Origin: JAWXBK01 sp034439975
Lineage (GTDB): Bacteria; Pseudomonadota; Alphaproteobacteria; Dongiales; Dongiaceae
Assembly: GCA_034439975.1 (NCBI GenBank)
Contig: JAWXBK010000119.1
Coordinates: 1-41,603, forward strand
DNA length: 41,603 nt
Direction: 5' to 3'
Shown: in pieces, positions 1 through 9,197 of the stretch
How the letters are laid out: each line of letters starts with the position of its first letter
Numbering within the stretch: the stretch's first letter is position 1
Program-made: the position numbers and the translations under genes
The notes under the pieces: model-generated
The model's input: only the letters and a program-made list of their open reading frames with translations
What the model was told of the DNA's origin: nothing
Database searches by the model: none

Positions 1-168
1 GCCGGCGCGACGCTCTGGGCGCTGCTTGGCGGCGGGCTCCCGTACCGGCCGCGCGGTGGCGAAGCGATTGCCATCTTCATCGCGCTGCCATTCGGCGTCG
101 GCTATCTCCTGCATAAATCGCTGAAGCGGCGTCGGCGCGTCTTAATGGTAGCACGTCCCTTGCCATGA
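1..168 (+). CDS. C-terminal fragment of an unidentified membrane protein (5' truncated by the window edge)
   Basis: Frame 1 is open from the first base to a TGA at 166-168, giving about 55 residues. The fragment has two hydrophobic stretches (ATLWALLGGGLP and AIAIFIALPFGVGYLL) followed by a basic tail (KSLKRRRR), as in the last membrane helix and cytoplasmic end of an inner-membrane protein. The other two forward frames stop at about 122-124 and 115-117. The stop overlaps the pabB start in an ATGA junction, which suggests translational coupling and one operon. The family cannot be recognised from so short a piece. The main doubt is that a short frame open by chance is possible in GC-rich DNA. 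Confidence 0.45.
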   Translation, partial: AGATLWALLGGGLPYRPRGGEAIAIFIALPFGVGYLLHKSLKRRRRVLMVARPLP

Positions 169-1586
169 CGCTGATCCGCCCGGCGCGGGCCGATTGCCCG
201 TTGCGCATCGACGAGACGGACTGGCGCGCGCCGGAAACGCTGGTGGCGGCCCTGCCGACGGCGCCGGGGACCGTCTTTCTCGACAGTGCGATGAACCATC
301 CCGACCTCGGCCGCTGGTCCTATCTCGCCTTCGATCCGTTCGGTCATTTCGTCGTGCGCGACGGGCAGGCGGTCTGGAACGGCGAACTGCTTGCCGAAGC
401 GCCGATCGATGCGTTGCGTCTTCAGCTCCGGCGCTATGCGCTCGCGCGCGAACCGGGAATGCCGTCTTATCTGCCCGGTGCGAGCGGCTATTTTTCCTAC
501 GAGGCCGGTGCGCTGTTCGAGCGTCTGCCGCCGCCGCGCGCGACCGGGCCGGCGGCGCCGGAGATCGAACTCTGGTTTCACGATGCGGCACTCGTCTTCG
601 ATCGCGCCGAGCAGCGTCTGTTTATCATCTCGACCGGCTGGCCCGAAACCGATCGCCTGCAACAGGCGAACCGGCGCGAGGCGAGAGCCGCATGGCTGCG
701 CGACTGGTTGCGCCATGCAGGCGACGCCGCATCGCATCCGCATGTTCGCCTGCCACGCGATGCCTGGCGTTCGAACATGGGCCGTCGCGTCTATGAGGAT
801 GCCGTGTCGCGCACGCGGGAATACATCCTCGCGGGCGATGTGTTCCAGGCGAATATCGCGCAGCGGTTTTCGACCACGCTTCCGGCAGGCTGGGATGCGA
901 TCGGCCTCTATGATCAGCTTCGCAAAGCCAACCCGGCCACGTTCGGCGCGTTCATCACCGGCGCCGATCAGACGTTGCTGTCGATGTCGCCCGAGCGGTT
1001 TCTGAAGCTACGCGACGGCCAGGTCGAGACACGGCCGATCAAGGGCACACGCGGCCGCTCATCCGACGAGGCCGAAGATCGCCGCCTTGGGGCCGAACTG
1101 ATCGCGAGCGAGAAGGATCGCGCCGAAAACGTGATGATCGTCGATCTGCTGCGCAACGATCTCTCGCGCGTGTCGATGCCACGTACTGTCAATGTGCCGA
1201 TCCTGTGCGACCTCGAAAGCTACGCCGCGGTGCATCACCTCGTTTCGGTGGTAACGTCGCAACTGCGCGACGGTGCCGATGCTCTCGATCTGCTGGCAGC
1301 GTGTTTCCCGGGCGGCTCGGTCACTGGCGCGCCGAAGATCCGCGCGATGGAGATCATTCACGAACTCGAGCCCGATCGCCGCGGTGTCTATTGCGGCAGC
1401 ATCGCGCATCTTGGTTTCGATGGCAGTCTCGAGAGCAATATCGCGATCCGCACGCTTGTCTGCGCCGGACGCGAGGCGTCGTTCCATGCCGGCGGCGGTA
1501 TTACCTTGCTGTCGGATCCGGCGGCGGAACATGAAGAGACGCTGATCAAGGCCGAGCGCGTGTTCGCCGCGTTTGAGGCGGGCTGA
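165..1586 (+). CDS. pabB: Aminodeoxychorismate synthase component I
   Basis: Uses ammonia supplied by PabA to convert chorismate to 4-amino-4-deoxychorismate, the first step of p-aminobenzoate and folate synthesis in the cytosol. The 473-residue protein has the N-terminal anthranilate synthase I domain and a C-terminal chorismate-binding domain. The PIKGT motif, with Lys293, separates PabB from TrpE, which has PIAGT. Further chorismate-domain signatures are SPERFL, ASEKDRAENVMIVDLLRND, FPGGSVTGAPK and a GGGIT stretch near the end. Length is normal for PabB. The ATG overlaps the stop of the preceding frame, and pabA starts 4 bp after the pabB stop. With pabA and pabC it forms a complete three-gene pABA operon. 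Confidence 0.95.
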   Translation: MTLIRPARADCPLRIDETDWRAPETLVAALPTAPGTVFLDSAMNHPDLGRWSYLAFDPFGHFVVRDGQAVWNGELLAEAPIDALRLQLRRYALAREPGMPSYLPGASGYFSYEAGALFERLPPPRATGPAAPEIELWFHDAALVFDRAEQRLFIISTGWPETDRLQQANRREARAAWLRDWLRHAGDAASHPHVRLPRDAWRSNMGRRVYEDAVSRTREYILAGDVFQANIAQRFSTTLPAGWDAIGLYDQLRKANPATFGAFITGADQTLLSMSPERFLKLRDGQVETRPIKGTRGRSSDEAEDRRLGAELIASEKDRAENVMIVDLLRNDLSRVSMPRTVNVPILCDLESYAAVHHLVSVVTSQLRDGADALDLLAACFPGGSVTGAPKIRAMEIIHELEPDRRGVYCGSIAHLGFDGSLESNIAIRTLVCAGREASFHAGGGITLLSDPAAEHEETLIKAERVFAAFEAG

Positions 1587-1590
1587 TCCG

Positions 1591-2160
1591 ATGATTCTCA
1601 TCATCGACAATTACGATTCCTTCGTCTTCAACGTCGCCCGCTATGTCGAAGAACTGGGCGAACGCGTCGTCGTCCGCCGCAACGATGCGCTCGACGTCGC
1701 CGCAATCGAGAATGCCGGTGCGCGCGGTCTCATCCTGTCGCCGGGCCCCTGCACGCCGCATGAAGCCGGTGTGTCGCTCGAGACCGTGCGTCGCCTCTCG
1801 GGCCGGATCCCGATCCTTGGCATCTGTCTCGGCCATCAATGCATCGGCGAAGCCTTCGGCGGCCAAATCTTGCCGGCGAAAACGCCGATGCATGGCCGCG
1901 CCTCTAGTATCCGCCATAACGGAGAGGGCGTGCTCGCGGGTTTGCCTGACAGGTTCGAGGCGGGGCGGTATCATTCGCTGATTGTCGAACTCGACGGGGC
2001 CGATCCCGCGATGGTTCCCTGTGCCTGGAGCGAGGAGAACGAGATCATGGCGATCGCGCATCGTACCCATCCGACCTTCGGCGTGCAGTTTCATCCGGAA
2101 TCGGTTTTGACGCCGCACGGCTATGACATCGTGCGTGCCTTCCTCGAGTACACGCGATGA
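1591..2160 (+). CDS. pabA: Aminodeoxychorismate synthase component II (glutamine amidotransferase)
   Basis: Hydrolyses glutamine and passes ammonia to PabB. The 189-residue protein starts at ATG 1591 with MILIIDNYDSF, the standard N-terminus of PabA/TrpG; an upstream in-frame ATG at 1573 lies inside pabB and would add residues unlike the family. The class I amidotransferase triad is present: Cys79 in GICLGHQ, and His168 and Glu170 in FHPES. The sequence alone does not separate PabA from TrpG, and one protein may serve both complexes; the position between pabB and pabC favours PabA. The stop overlaps pabC in an ATGA junction. Confidence 0.93.
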   Translation: MILIIDNYDSFVFNVARYVEELGERVVVRRNDALDVAAIENAGARGLILSPGPCTPHEAGVSLETVRRLSGRIPILGICLGHQCIGEAFGGQILPAKTPMHGRASSIRHNGEGVLAGLPDRFEAGRYHSLIVELDGADPAMVPCAWSEENEIMAIAHRTHPTFGVQFHPESVLTPHGYDIVRAFLEYTR

Positions 2161-3017
2161 CCGGCGGCTCTGCTGTCTGGTCCAATCGCGCCGCCGGCGA
2201 AGGCCGGATCGATTCCGCCGATCGCGGCTTTCTGCTCGGCGACGGCGTGTTCGATTCGCTGACCGCGTTCAACGGCGTCGCCTTCGAGGGCGACCGGCAT
2301 CTCGCACGTCTGGCATCGCACGCCGATGCGATCGGCATCGAGCTCGATGAAGCGTCGGTGCGTACGGGCTGGCAGCAGGTGCTGACGGAATCGGTTTTTA
2401 CCGCTGCGATTCTCCGCACGACAGTCACCCGCGGCGTTGCGACGCGCGGGCTCTGGCCATCGGCGACGACGGGCCCGACCATTGTCGTAACCGCGTCGCC
2501 CTGGTCGCCCAAGAATATCGAGAGCGAGGCAACACTGATCACCAGCGACATCAGGCGCAACGAGAAGGCGCCGACCTCGCAACTCAAATCGATCGGCTAT
2601 CTCGACAATATCCTGGCCGCGCGCGAGGCGAGGGCGCGGGGCGCCGACGATGCGCTGCTGCTCAATACTGCGGGCGCCGTCGCCTGTACGACGATCGCCA
2701 ACATTTTTCTGATGCGCGGCTCGCGACTCGTGACCCCGCCGGTCGGCGACGGCGTCCTGGCCGGCGTCATGCGCGGGCTGGTGCTCGAACGCGCCTCCGA
2801 ATGTGGGCTCGAGCCGGCCGAAGAATCGCTGAGCCGCGAGGTCCTCAATTCCGCCGATCTCCTGTTCGTCACCAACAGCGTGCGCCTTCTGATTCCGGTC
2901 GGCGCGCTCGATGGACGCGCGCGAACGGGAGAGCTACCGGCGGGGTTTCAGGCCCTCCGCGCCGCGCTCGCCGGCCGGATCGCCGCGGCGTCGGGTTACG
3001 CGTTGCACTGGTCCTGA
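2157..3017 (+). CDS. pabC: Class IV aminotransferase, probable aminodeoxychorismate lyase
   Basis: A PLP enzyme expected to release pyruvate from aminodeoxychorismate to give p-aminobenzoate. The 286-residue protein shows class IV features: DRGFLLGDGVFDSL near the N-terminus, a lysine in SQLKSIGYLDN (Lys144) matching the PLP lysine, and the downstream LLLNTAGAVACTTIANIF segment. Length fits PabC or D-amino-acid/branched-chain aminotransferases. Fold-IV enzymes are hard to tell apart by sequence; the position as third gene after pabB and pabA, with a translationally coupled ATGA start, is the main reason for choosing the lyase. A D-amino acid aminotransferase is the alternative. Confidence 0.85.
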   Translation: MTGGSAVWSNRAAGEGRIDSADRGFLLGDGVFDSLTAFNGVAFEGDRHLARLASHADAIGIELDEASVRTGWQQVLTESVFTAAILRTTVTRGVATRGLWPSATTGPTIVVTASPWSPKNIESEATLITSDIRRNEKAPTSQLKSIGYLDNILAAREARARGADDALLLNTAGAVACTTIANIFLMRGSRLVTPPVGDGVLAGVMRGLVLERASECGLEPAEESLSREVLNSADLLFVTNSVRLLIPVGALDGRARTGELPAGFQALRAALAGRIAAASGYALHWS

Positions 3018-3297
3018 ATCGGAACCGTCCGAGGCGCCAAATTCGCCGAGAACAGCCCTATCGGCGGCGCGGTTTACTAAGCGCCCGGGCTGGGCTACAG
3101 GAGGCCGCTGCAAAAGCGGTCTGCTGCCGATTTCCGCCGCCCTTGGGGGCGCTCAGTGGGCCGCCGCCGCGGACAGGCGTTAAGAAGACCGTGGACTGGC
3201 GGGTTCGGCTATTGCCGCTCTGGCGCCGCGCCACGATATCGAGCGGTCCTTCTAGTACCGGTCTCCATCGGCCGGTCAATCCCTTGCGGTTGTGGTC
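3018..3297. other. Intergenic region between the pab operon and the efflux operon
   Basis: About 280 bp with no convincing gene. A small stem (CCGCT at 3105-3109 with AGCGG at 3115-3119) lies in the middle but has no following T run, so it is not a good intrinsic terminator. The sequence is GC-rich with several GCCGCC runs. The promoter of the efflux genes should lie in the second half, but no clear -35/-10 pair is visible and no regulator gene or operator palindrome was found. Confidence 0.4.
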
Positions 3298-4611
3298 ATG
3301 AAACGAATCGTCATTTTCTCGGTCGTGCTCGCGCTTCTGGTCGTTGTGATCGGCGGCTTCGCCTATTTCCAGTTCGTCACGAAGCCGAAAATGATTCAGG
3401 CGTTCATGAGTGCGGGCGGTATGCCCTCGGCGACCATCTCCGCCGCGGAGGCGCAGGCCGATGCATGGGTTCCAAACCTGCCGGCGATCGGCACATTGCA
3501 GGCGGTGCAGGGTATCGATGTCGCGCCGCAGCTCGGCGGCGTGATCCGCGCGCTGCATTTCGATTCCGGCGAGATCGTGACCGAAGGAACGTTGCTGGTC
3601 GAACTCGACGACGAAGTCGAGCAGGCCGATCTGAAATCGGGGCTGGCTGCACTCAACGAATCCAATCTCAATCTCGGCCGGCAGCAGGAACTGTTTGAAC
3701 GCGGTAACACGTCGGCCGCATCGCTCGACACCAGCGTTGCGAGCCGCGACACGGCCGCTGCGGCCGTCGAGCGTGCCCGCGCTCTGATCGATCAGAAATC
3801 GATCGAGGCACCGTTTGGCGGTCTGCTCGGCATCCGTCTGGTCGACGTCGGCCAGTATGTGTCGCCCGGCACGCCGCTGGTAACGCTGCAACAGCAAGCG
3901 CCGATCTATGCCGATTTCCCGATCCCGGAACAGTCGATCGCGCTGATTGCGGTCGGTCAGACGGTCGAAGTTCGCGTCAACGCGTTCCCGAACGAAGTCT
4001 TCACCGGCCAGATCGAGTCGATCGATGCCAAGGTCGAACAGGAAACCCGCGACGTGCTGGTCCGCGCCGTGCTGCCGAATATCGGTCTTAAGCTGTTGCC
4101 CGGTATGTTCGCCAATGTTTCGGTTCTGGCCGGAGATGCCATCGAGGTCGTGACCGTGCCGCGCACGGCGGTCAGCTACAGCCTCTATGGCGACAGCATC
4201 TATGTGGTCACGGCGCCCGAAGGCGCGACGATGCCCGACCTGACGCCGGACGAAACGTCGATGGAGCAAACCGAGGCGATCGAAACAGCGGAGGGCGAAA
4301 CGGCGGTGGCCGAGGATGCGCCCACAACCGCCGAAGCCCCGTCCGAAGAGATATCCGAGCCGGCGTCCGACGACGCAGCTGAAATGGATGGTGTTCCGGC
4401 CGCCGCGGCTGCCGTGCCGCCGCCGCTCGTCGTCGAGCGTCGCTTCATCCGCGTCGGCGAGACGCGCGGCAATCTGGTGGCGATCGCCGAAGGTCTGGCG
4501 CCGGGCGAGGTCGTCGTGACAACCGGCCAGTTGAAGCTCTTTCCGGGCGCGCCGGTCGTTATCGACAACAGCATCGCTCTCGACCCGCCCGAAATTCGGC
4601 CGAACGAGTAG
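3298..4611 (+). CDS. RND efflux periplasmic adaptor (membrane fusion protein)
   Basis: Links an inner-membrane RND pump to an outer-membrane channel. The protein (437 residues from ATG 3298; an in-frame GTG at 3292 would add two) has an N-terminal membrane anchor (residues 3-22, no lipobox cysteine), a barrel-sandwich half-motif (GVIRALHFDSGEIVTEGTLL), a short coiled-coil hairpin, then lipoyl and beta-barrel segments (IEAPFGGLLGIRLVDVGQYV, LLPGMFANVSV). An acidic, Ala/Glu/Thr/Pro-rich stretch at about residues 308-375 interrupts the membrane-proximal region and is not typical of AcrA/MexA-like adaptors. The pump gene follows after 9 bp, so the two form an operon. No outer-membrane factor gene is adjacent. 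The substrate is unknown. Confidence 0.92.
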   Translation: MKRIVIFSVVLALLVVVIGGFAYFQFVTKPKMIQAFMSAGGMPSATISAAEAQADAWVPNLPAIGTLQAVQGIDVAPQLGGVIRALHFDSGEIVTEGTLLVELDDEVEQADLKSGLAALNESNLNLGRQQELFERGNTSAASLDTSVASRDTAAAAVERARALIDQKSIEAPFGGLLGIRLVDVGQYVSPGTPLVTLQQQAPIYADFPIPEQSIALIAVGQTVEVRVNAFPNEVFTGQIESIDAKVEQETRDVLVRAVLPNIGLKLLPGMFANVSVLAGDAIEVVTVPRTAVSYSLYGDSIYVVTAPEGATMPDLTPDETSMEQTEAIETAEGETAVAEDAPTTAEAPSEEISEPASDDAAEMDGVPAAAAAVPPPLVVERRFIRVGETRGNLVAIAEGLAPGEVVVTTGQLKLFPGAPVVIDNSIALDPPEIRPNE

Positions 4612-4620
4612 AGCCGGCTC

Positions 4621-7600
4621 ATGTCGTTTACCGACCTGTTCATTCGACGTCCGGTTCTGGCGACCGTCGTCAGCCTGCTGATCCTGCTGGTCGGGTTGCA
4701 GGCGGTGTTCAACTTGCAGATTCGCGAGTATCCGGAACTCTCGAACACCACGATCACGGTCACAACAACCTATCCCGGCGCCAGCGCCGAAGTGATCAAG
4801 GGCTTCATCACGGTGCCGATCGAGCAGGCGGTCGCCAGCACCGAAGGCATCGATACGCTGGTGTCGGCGTCGCGGCAGGGCGTTTCGACCGTGACCCTCA
4901 ATCTGTTGCTCGATGCCGATCCCGATCGCGCGGCAACCGACGTCCTGTCCAAGGTCAACCAGGTGCTCGGCGTGCTGCCGCGCGAGGCCAACGATCCGGT
5001 CGTCGTCAAGCAGACCGGCGACGGGTTCGCGCTCATGTACATGTCGTTCATCTCTGACATGATGAGCTCGTCGCAGATCACCGACTATCTGACGCGCATC
5101 GTGCAGCCGAAGCTGCAGACCGTGAGCGGTGTCGCCCAGGCGCAGATTCTCGGCGGCCAGACGTTCGCGATGCGGATCTGGCTCGATCCGAACAAGATGG
5201 CGGCGCTCGGCGTAACGCCGAACGACGTTCAGACCGCACTTAACCTCAACAACTTTACCTCGGCCGCCGGGCAAATCAAAGGCGATTTCGTCGAGACCGG
5301 CATCAACGCCGAGACCTCGCTCAAGAGTGCCGAAGCCTTTGCGCAGCTTGTGGTTGCGACGCGCGGCGATTCGCTGATCCGCCTCGGCCATATCGCGAAG
5401 ATCGAACTGGGGCCGCAGAGCGTCGACTCGACCTCGGTGTTCAACGGACTCAAGGGCGTGTTCATCGGCGTCTACGTGACGCCGACTGCCAACCCGCTGA
5501 CCGTCATCGACGGCGTGCGCAACATCTTCCCCGAGATCCAGGCCGAGCTGCCTGAAGGGCTCGAGGCGACGATCGCCTGGGATTCGACCAAGTTCATCCG
5601 CGCCTCGATCCGTGAGGTTGTCAAGACGCTCGGCGAGGCGGCGATCATCGTCATTATCGTGATCTTCCTGTTTCTCGGCAGTGTGCGGTCGACCGCAATT
5701 CCGATTGTCACCATCCCGCTGTCGCTGATCGGAGTGATGATCCTCGTGCTGGCGATGGGGTATTCGATCAATCTGCTGACGCTGCTCGCGCTGGTGCTCG
5801 CGATCGGGCTGGTCGTCGACGATTCGATCGTGGTGGTCGAAAACGTCTATCGCCATATCGAAGAGGGCATGTCGCCCTACGAGGCATCGCTTAAGGGCGC
5901 GCGCGAGATCACCGGTCCGATCGTCTCGATGACTCTGACCTTGGTCGCCGTCTATGCGCCGATCGGGTTCGTGTCGGGCCTAACCGGTGCGCTGTTCCAG
6001 GAATTCGCGTTCACGCTCGCGGGCGCGGTCGTCGTCTCGGGCATCGTCTCGCTGACATTGTCGCCGATGATGTGTTCGCGCCTTCTGACGTCGCATGGTG
6101 GCGACAATCGCTTCGTCCGGCTGGTGAACCGGGTCTTCGACGGACTGCGTGGCCGTTATCATCGTGTGCTGCGCCGCTCGCTGGGATTCCGTGCGCTCAC
6201 GCTGCTGGTCCTCGGCGGTGTCATGGTGATGACCGGCCTGATGTATGTCACGACTCCCAAGGAGCTCGCGCCCGAAGAGGATCAGGGCTGGTTTATGACC
6301 ATCGTGTCGACGCCGGAGTACGCCAATCTCGATTATCTCGAGCGTCAGACCGAGGCGATGTACGAGATTTTCGAGGACGTGCCGGAGCGGGAAGGCGTCT
6401 TCCTGATCAACGGCACCGACGGTCCGCATCAGGCTTTCGCGGGCATGATCCTGAAACCGTGGGAAATGCGCGACCGCAGCGCGAAGGAAATCCTCGCCAG
6501 CCTGCAGCCGGCGCTGAATGGCATTCCCGGCGCTTCCGTCGTCGCTTTCCCGCCGCCGGCTTTGCCCGGCTCGACCGGCGGCGCGCCGGTCCAGTTCGTT
6601 ATCACGACGACGCGCGACTTCGTGCAGCTCTCCGAACTGGTCGAGACGTTCCAGCAGGTTGCAAACCAGAGCGGCATGTTCCTGTTCACCGACACCGACC
6701 TGCGGTTCAACACGCCGCAAGTCGAGTTTCTGATCGATCACGACAAGGCGAACCGGCTCGGCATCAGCATGGCCGATATCGGTTCGGCGCTCGGAACGAT
6801 GCTCGGCGGCAATTATACGAACCTTTTCGACCTTTATGGCCGCAGCTATCAGGTCATCCCGCAGGTGCCGCGCGACTATCGTCTGACATCGGAATGGTTG
6901 ACGCGCTATCAGGTGCGCACGGCGAGCGGCGATCTTGTTCCGCTCTCGACCGTGGCCTCGATTTCGCAGTCGGTGCAACCGAACGCGCTGCGCGGTTTCC
7001 AGCAACTCAATTCGGCGACCTTGTCTGCCGTGCCTTTCCCGGGCCGTACGCTGGGCGAGACGCTCGATTTCCTGCGCGAGAAAGCGGCAGAGATCCTGCC
7101 GGAAGGATTCTCCTACGATTTCCAGGGCGAGAGTCGGCAGTTCATCAAGGAAGGTGGCACCCTAGTCTATACGTTCATCTTCGCGCTCGTTATCATTTTC
7201 CTGGTGCTGGCGGCGCAGTTCGAAAGCTTCCGCGATCCGATCATCATCCTGATCGCGTTGCCGACCTCGATGTTCGGCGCGCTGCTGCCGCTCTCCATCG
7301 GCGGGTCGGTCGGACTGCTCAGCATCAACATCTACTCGCAGATCGGTCTGGTGACGCTGATCGGGCTGATCGCCAAGCACGGCATCCTGATGGTGGAGTT
7401 CGCCAACCGGCTGCAGATCGAGCAGGGCTACTCGCGCCGCGAGGCGATCGAGGAGGCGGCGGCCGTTCGTCTGCGGCCGATCCTGATGACGACGGCGGCG
7501 ATGGTGATGGCGATGGTGCCGCTGCTTACCGCGAGCGGTGCCGGCGCGCGCAGCCGGTTCGATATCGGCCTCGTCATTGCCGCCGGCATGACGATCGGCA

Positions 7601-7746
7601 CCTTGTTCACCTTGTTCGTGACGCCGACCGTCTACACCTTCATCGCCCGCGACCATCGTGCGGCAGAGGCGAAGAAGACGAAGACCGCGGGTCCCGACAG
7701 CGGGACCGGCGCACCGCCGGTAGCGCCGGACGGTCAGCCGGCCTAA
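4621..7746 (+). CDS. RND-family multidrug efflux permease (HAE1/AcrB-like)
   Basis: Proton-driven trimeric inner-membrane pump. The 1041 residues match the full AcrB-type length: the N-terminus is the classical FIRRPVLATVV, followed by a first porter domain (YPGASAEVIKGFITVPIEQA), helices 2-6, a second porter domain and helices 8-12. The proton-relay residues are visible: Asp400-Asp401 in VVDDSIVVVENV (helix 4) and Lys919 in GLIAKHGILMVEFANR (helix 10). This makes it a hydrophobe/amphiphile exporter rather than a heavy-metal (CzcA) pump. It is coupled to the adaptor gene upstream. An MFS gene lies 158 bp downstream and may or may not be co-transcribed. The outer-membrane partner is presumably encoded elsewhere. 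Confidence 0.96.
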   Translation: MSFTDLFIRRPVLATVVSLLILLVGLQAVFNLQIREYPELSNTTITVTTTYPGASAEVIKGFITVPIEQAVASTEGIDTLVSASRQGVSTVTLNLLLDADPDRAATDVLSKVNQVLGVLPREANDPVVVKQTGDGFALMYMSFISDMMSSSQITDYLTRIVQPKLQTVSGVAQAQILGGQTFAMRIWLDPNKMAALGVTPNDVQTALNLNNFTSAAGQIKGDFVETGINAETSLKSAEAFAQLVVATRGDSLIRLGHIAKIELGPQSVDSTSVFNGLKGVFIGVYVTPTANPLTVIDGVRNIFPEIQAELPEGLEATIAWDSTKFIRASIREVVKTLGEAAIIVIIVIFLFLGSVRSTAIPIVTIPLSLIGVMILVLAMGYSINLLTLLALVLAIGLVVDDSIVVVENVYRHIEEGMSPYEASLKGAREITGPIVSMTLTLVAVYAPIGFVSGLTGALFQEFAFTLAGAVVVSGIVSLTLSPMMCSRLLTSHGGDNRFVRLVNRVFDGLRGRYHRVLRRSLGFRALTLLVLGGVMVMTGLMYVTTPKELAPEEDQGWFMTIVSTPEYANLDYLERQTEAMYEIFEDVPEREGVFLINGTDGPHQAFAGMILKPWEMRDRSAKEILASLQPALNGIPGASVVAFPPPALPGSTGGAPVQFVITTTRDFVQLSELVETFQQVANQSGMFLFTDTDLRFNTPQVEFLIDHDKANRLGISMADIGSALGTMLGGNYTNLFDLYGRSYQVIPQVPRDYRLTSEWLTRYQVRTASGDLVPLSTVASISQSVQPNALRGFQQLNSATLSAVPFPGRTLGETLDFLREKAAEILPEGFSYDFQGESRQFIKEGGTLVYTFIFALVIIFLVLAAQFESFRDPIIILIALPTSMFGALLPLSIGGSVGLLSINIYSQIGLVTLIGLIAKHGILMVEFANRLQIEQGYSRREAIEEAAAVRLRPILMTTAAMVMAMVPLLTASGAGARSRFDIGLVIAAGMTIGTLFTLFVTPTVYTFIARDHRAAEAKKTKTAGPDSGTGAPPVAPDGQPA

Positions 7747-7904
7747 CGCCGTCTTATCGTTCGTCGACGGAGCCGGGGTGCCGCTGGGGTGCGGGGCGGC
7801 GGTACGCGCTGGGGCAGCATGGCATTCGGCGGCCGCGCCTGATCGCTTCCGCCAGCACCGTTCCGGTTATTGGGGTTTCAGATGCCGCCGGGGAGGGTGC
7901 GCAA

Positions 7905-9161
7905 ATGCTTGAGTATCTGCGCTACATCCTTTCCAATCCGCGGCTTCTGATGTTCGGATTTCTGCTGACGCTGGGATCGTCGTTCGGACAAACCTATTTC
8001 ATCGCGTTGTTCAGCGATGAATTGCGGGTGGCGTTCAATCTCGGGCATGGCGCGTTTGGTTCGGTCTATTCGCTCGCGACCCTGACCAGCGCCGGATTGA
8101 TGCTGTTGGTCGGGCACCTGATCGATCGGATCGACCTACGGCTTTATACGGCGCTGGTTTGCGCCCTGATGATCGCCGCCGCGGTTTTCATGTGGCAACT
8201 GCCCGCGGGCTCGATTGCGTATCTCTATATCGCATTTCTGTTGCTGCGCTTCGGCGGGCAGGGGCTGCTCAGCCACACGGGCCTGACTGTGGTTGCCCGC
8301 TACTCGACGACGGGGCGGGGTAAGGCCGTTGCCGTGGCGGCCCTCGGTTATTCTTTCGGCGAGGCGACCTTGCCACTGGCGGTCATCGCTTTGGCAGCCA
8401 TGTTCGAGTGGCAGACAATCTGGGGCTTCGTCGCGCTCGCACTTGCCGTTGTCCTGCTGCCATTGTCGCAACTCATGTTGCGCGGCCACGGCGCGCGTCA
8501 CACCGCACTCCTGGCGCAGATCGACGGCATGGGAAGCGAGCCCAAAGAGCGGCAATTCACCCGCGGTCAGGTCTTGCGCGACAGGTTCTTCTGGCTGCTG
8601 TTGCCGGCCGCTTTTGCGCCGGCCTTCATCAATACAGGAATCTTTTTCAACCAGCGCACGATCGTATCCGAGATGGGCTGGGACATGCGGCTGTTTGCCC
8701 TGGGATTCACGGCCTATGCCATCGTGACCGTGATTTCCGCGTTGGCGAGCGGCCCTTTGATCGACCGGCTGGGTGCGCGGCGCCTCTACCCCTATGTTCT
8801 GCTGCCGTTGGGCGCGGCATTGATCATCCTCGGAGTATCCGACGCACCGGTGGTCGCGATCCTGTTCATGGCATTGGCGGGCATGTCCGCTGGCGCGCAT
8901 CACACCGCGACGACGGCGCTCTGGGCAGAAATCTACGGCGTGCGTCATCTCGGCGGGATCAAGGCGATGGCCGCCTCGCTGATGGTGTTCTCGACCGCTC
9001 TCTCGCCTGCTTCGATGGGGTGGCTCATCGACGCCGGCCTGTCGATGGCGACGATCTCGCTGCTTTGCAGCGGCTGGGTGGTCGTTGCGACGCTGTTGGT
9101 CCTGAAGGCGGTCCGGCGGCGGCCACCGGTCGCGGCGCCGGCGAACCGGTCGGGGGTATAA
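7905..9161 (+). CDS. MFS transporter of unknown substrate
   Basis: The 418-residue protein has about 12 hydrophobic segments and the major facilitator motif A in both halves: GHLIDRIDLR after helix 2 and SGPLIDRLGARR after helix 8. The ATG at 7905 is chosen because GGGAGGG at 7891-7897 lies 7 nt upstream; the frame is open further 5' but only over the shadow of the pump gene. It may be an exporter grouped with the RND system or an independent organic-anion carrier. Nothing in the sequence fixes the substrate. It ends 36 bp from the convergent nirK gene. Confidence 0.85.
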   Translation: MLEYLRYILSNPRLLMFGFLLTLGSSFGQTYFIALFSDELRVAFNLGHGAFGSVYSLATLTSAGLMLLVGHLIDRIDLRLYTALVCALMIAAAVFMWQLPAGSIAYLYIAFLLLRFGGQGLLSHTGLTVVARYSTTGRGKAVAVAALGYSFGEATLPLAVIALAAMFEWQTIWGFVALALAVVLLPLSQLMLRGHGARHTALLAQIDGMGSEPKERQFTRGQVLRDRFFWLLLPAAFAPAFINTGIFFNQRTIVSEMGWDMRLFALGFTAYAIVTVISALASGPLIDRLGARRLYPYVLLPLGAALIILGVSDAPVVAILFMALAGMSAGAHHTATTALWAEIYGVRHLGGIKAMAASLMVFSTALSPASMGWLIDAGLSMATISLLCSGWVVVATLLVLKAVRRRPPVAAPANRSGV

Positions 9162-9197
9162 ATCGGTCGTACGCGGTTGCTGGCGGTGGCTTGAGCG

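Noticed and set aside
3058..5856. A minus-strand frame open for over 900 codons opposite the adaptor and pump genes
   Set aside because: The translation is dominated by Arg, His, Asp and Gly repeats with no domain features, and it mirrors the third-position GC bias of the real genes on the other strand.
6072..7904. Plus-strand open frame running over the pump gene and continuing into the MFS gene
   Set aside because: Before 7905 it is an alternative frame of the RND pump with Arg-rich nonsense sequence; family similarity and a ribosome site begin only at 7905.
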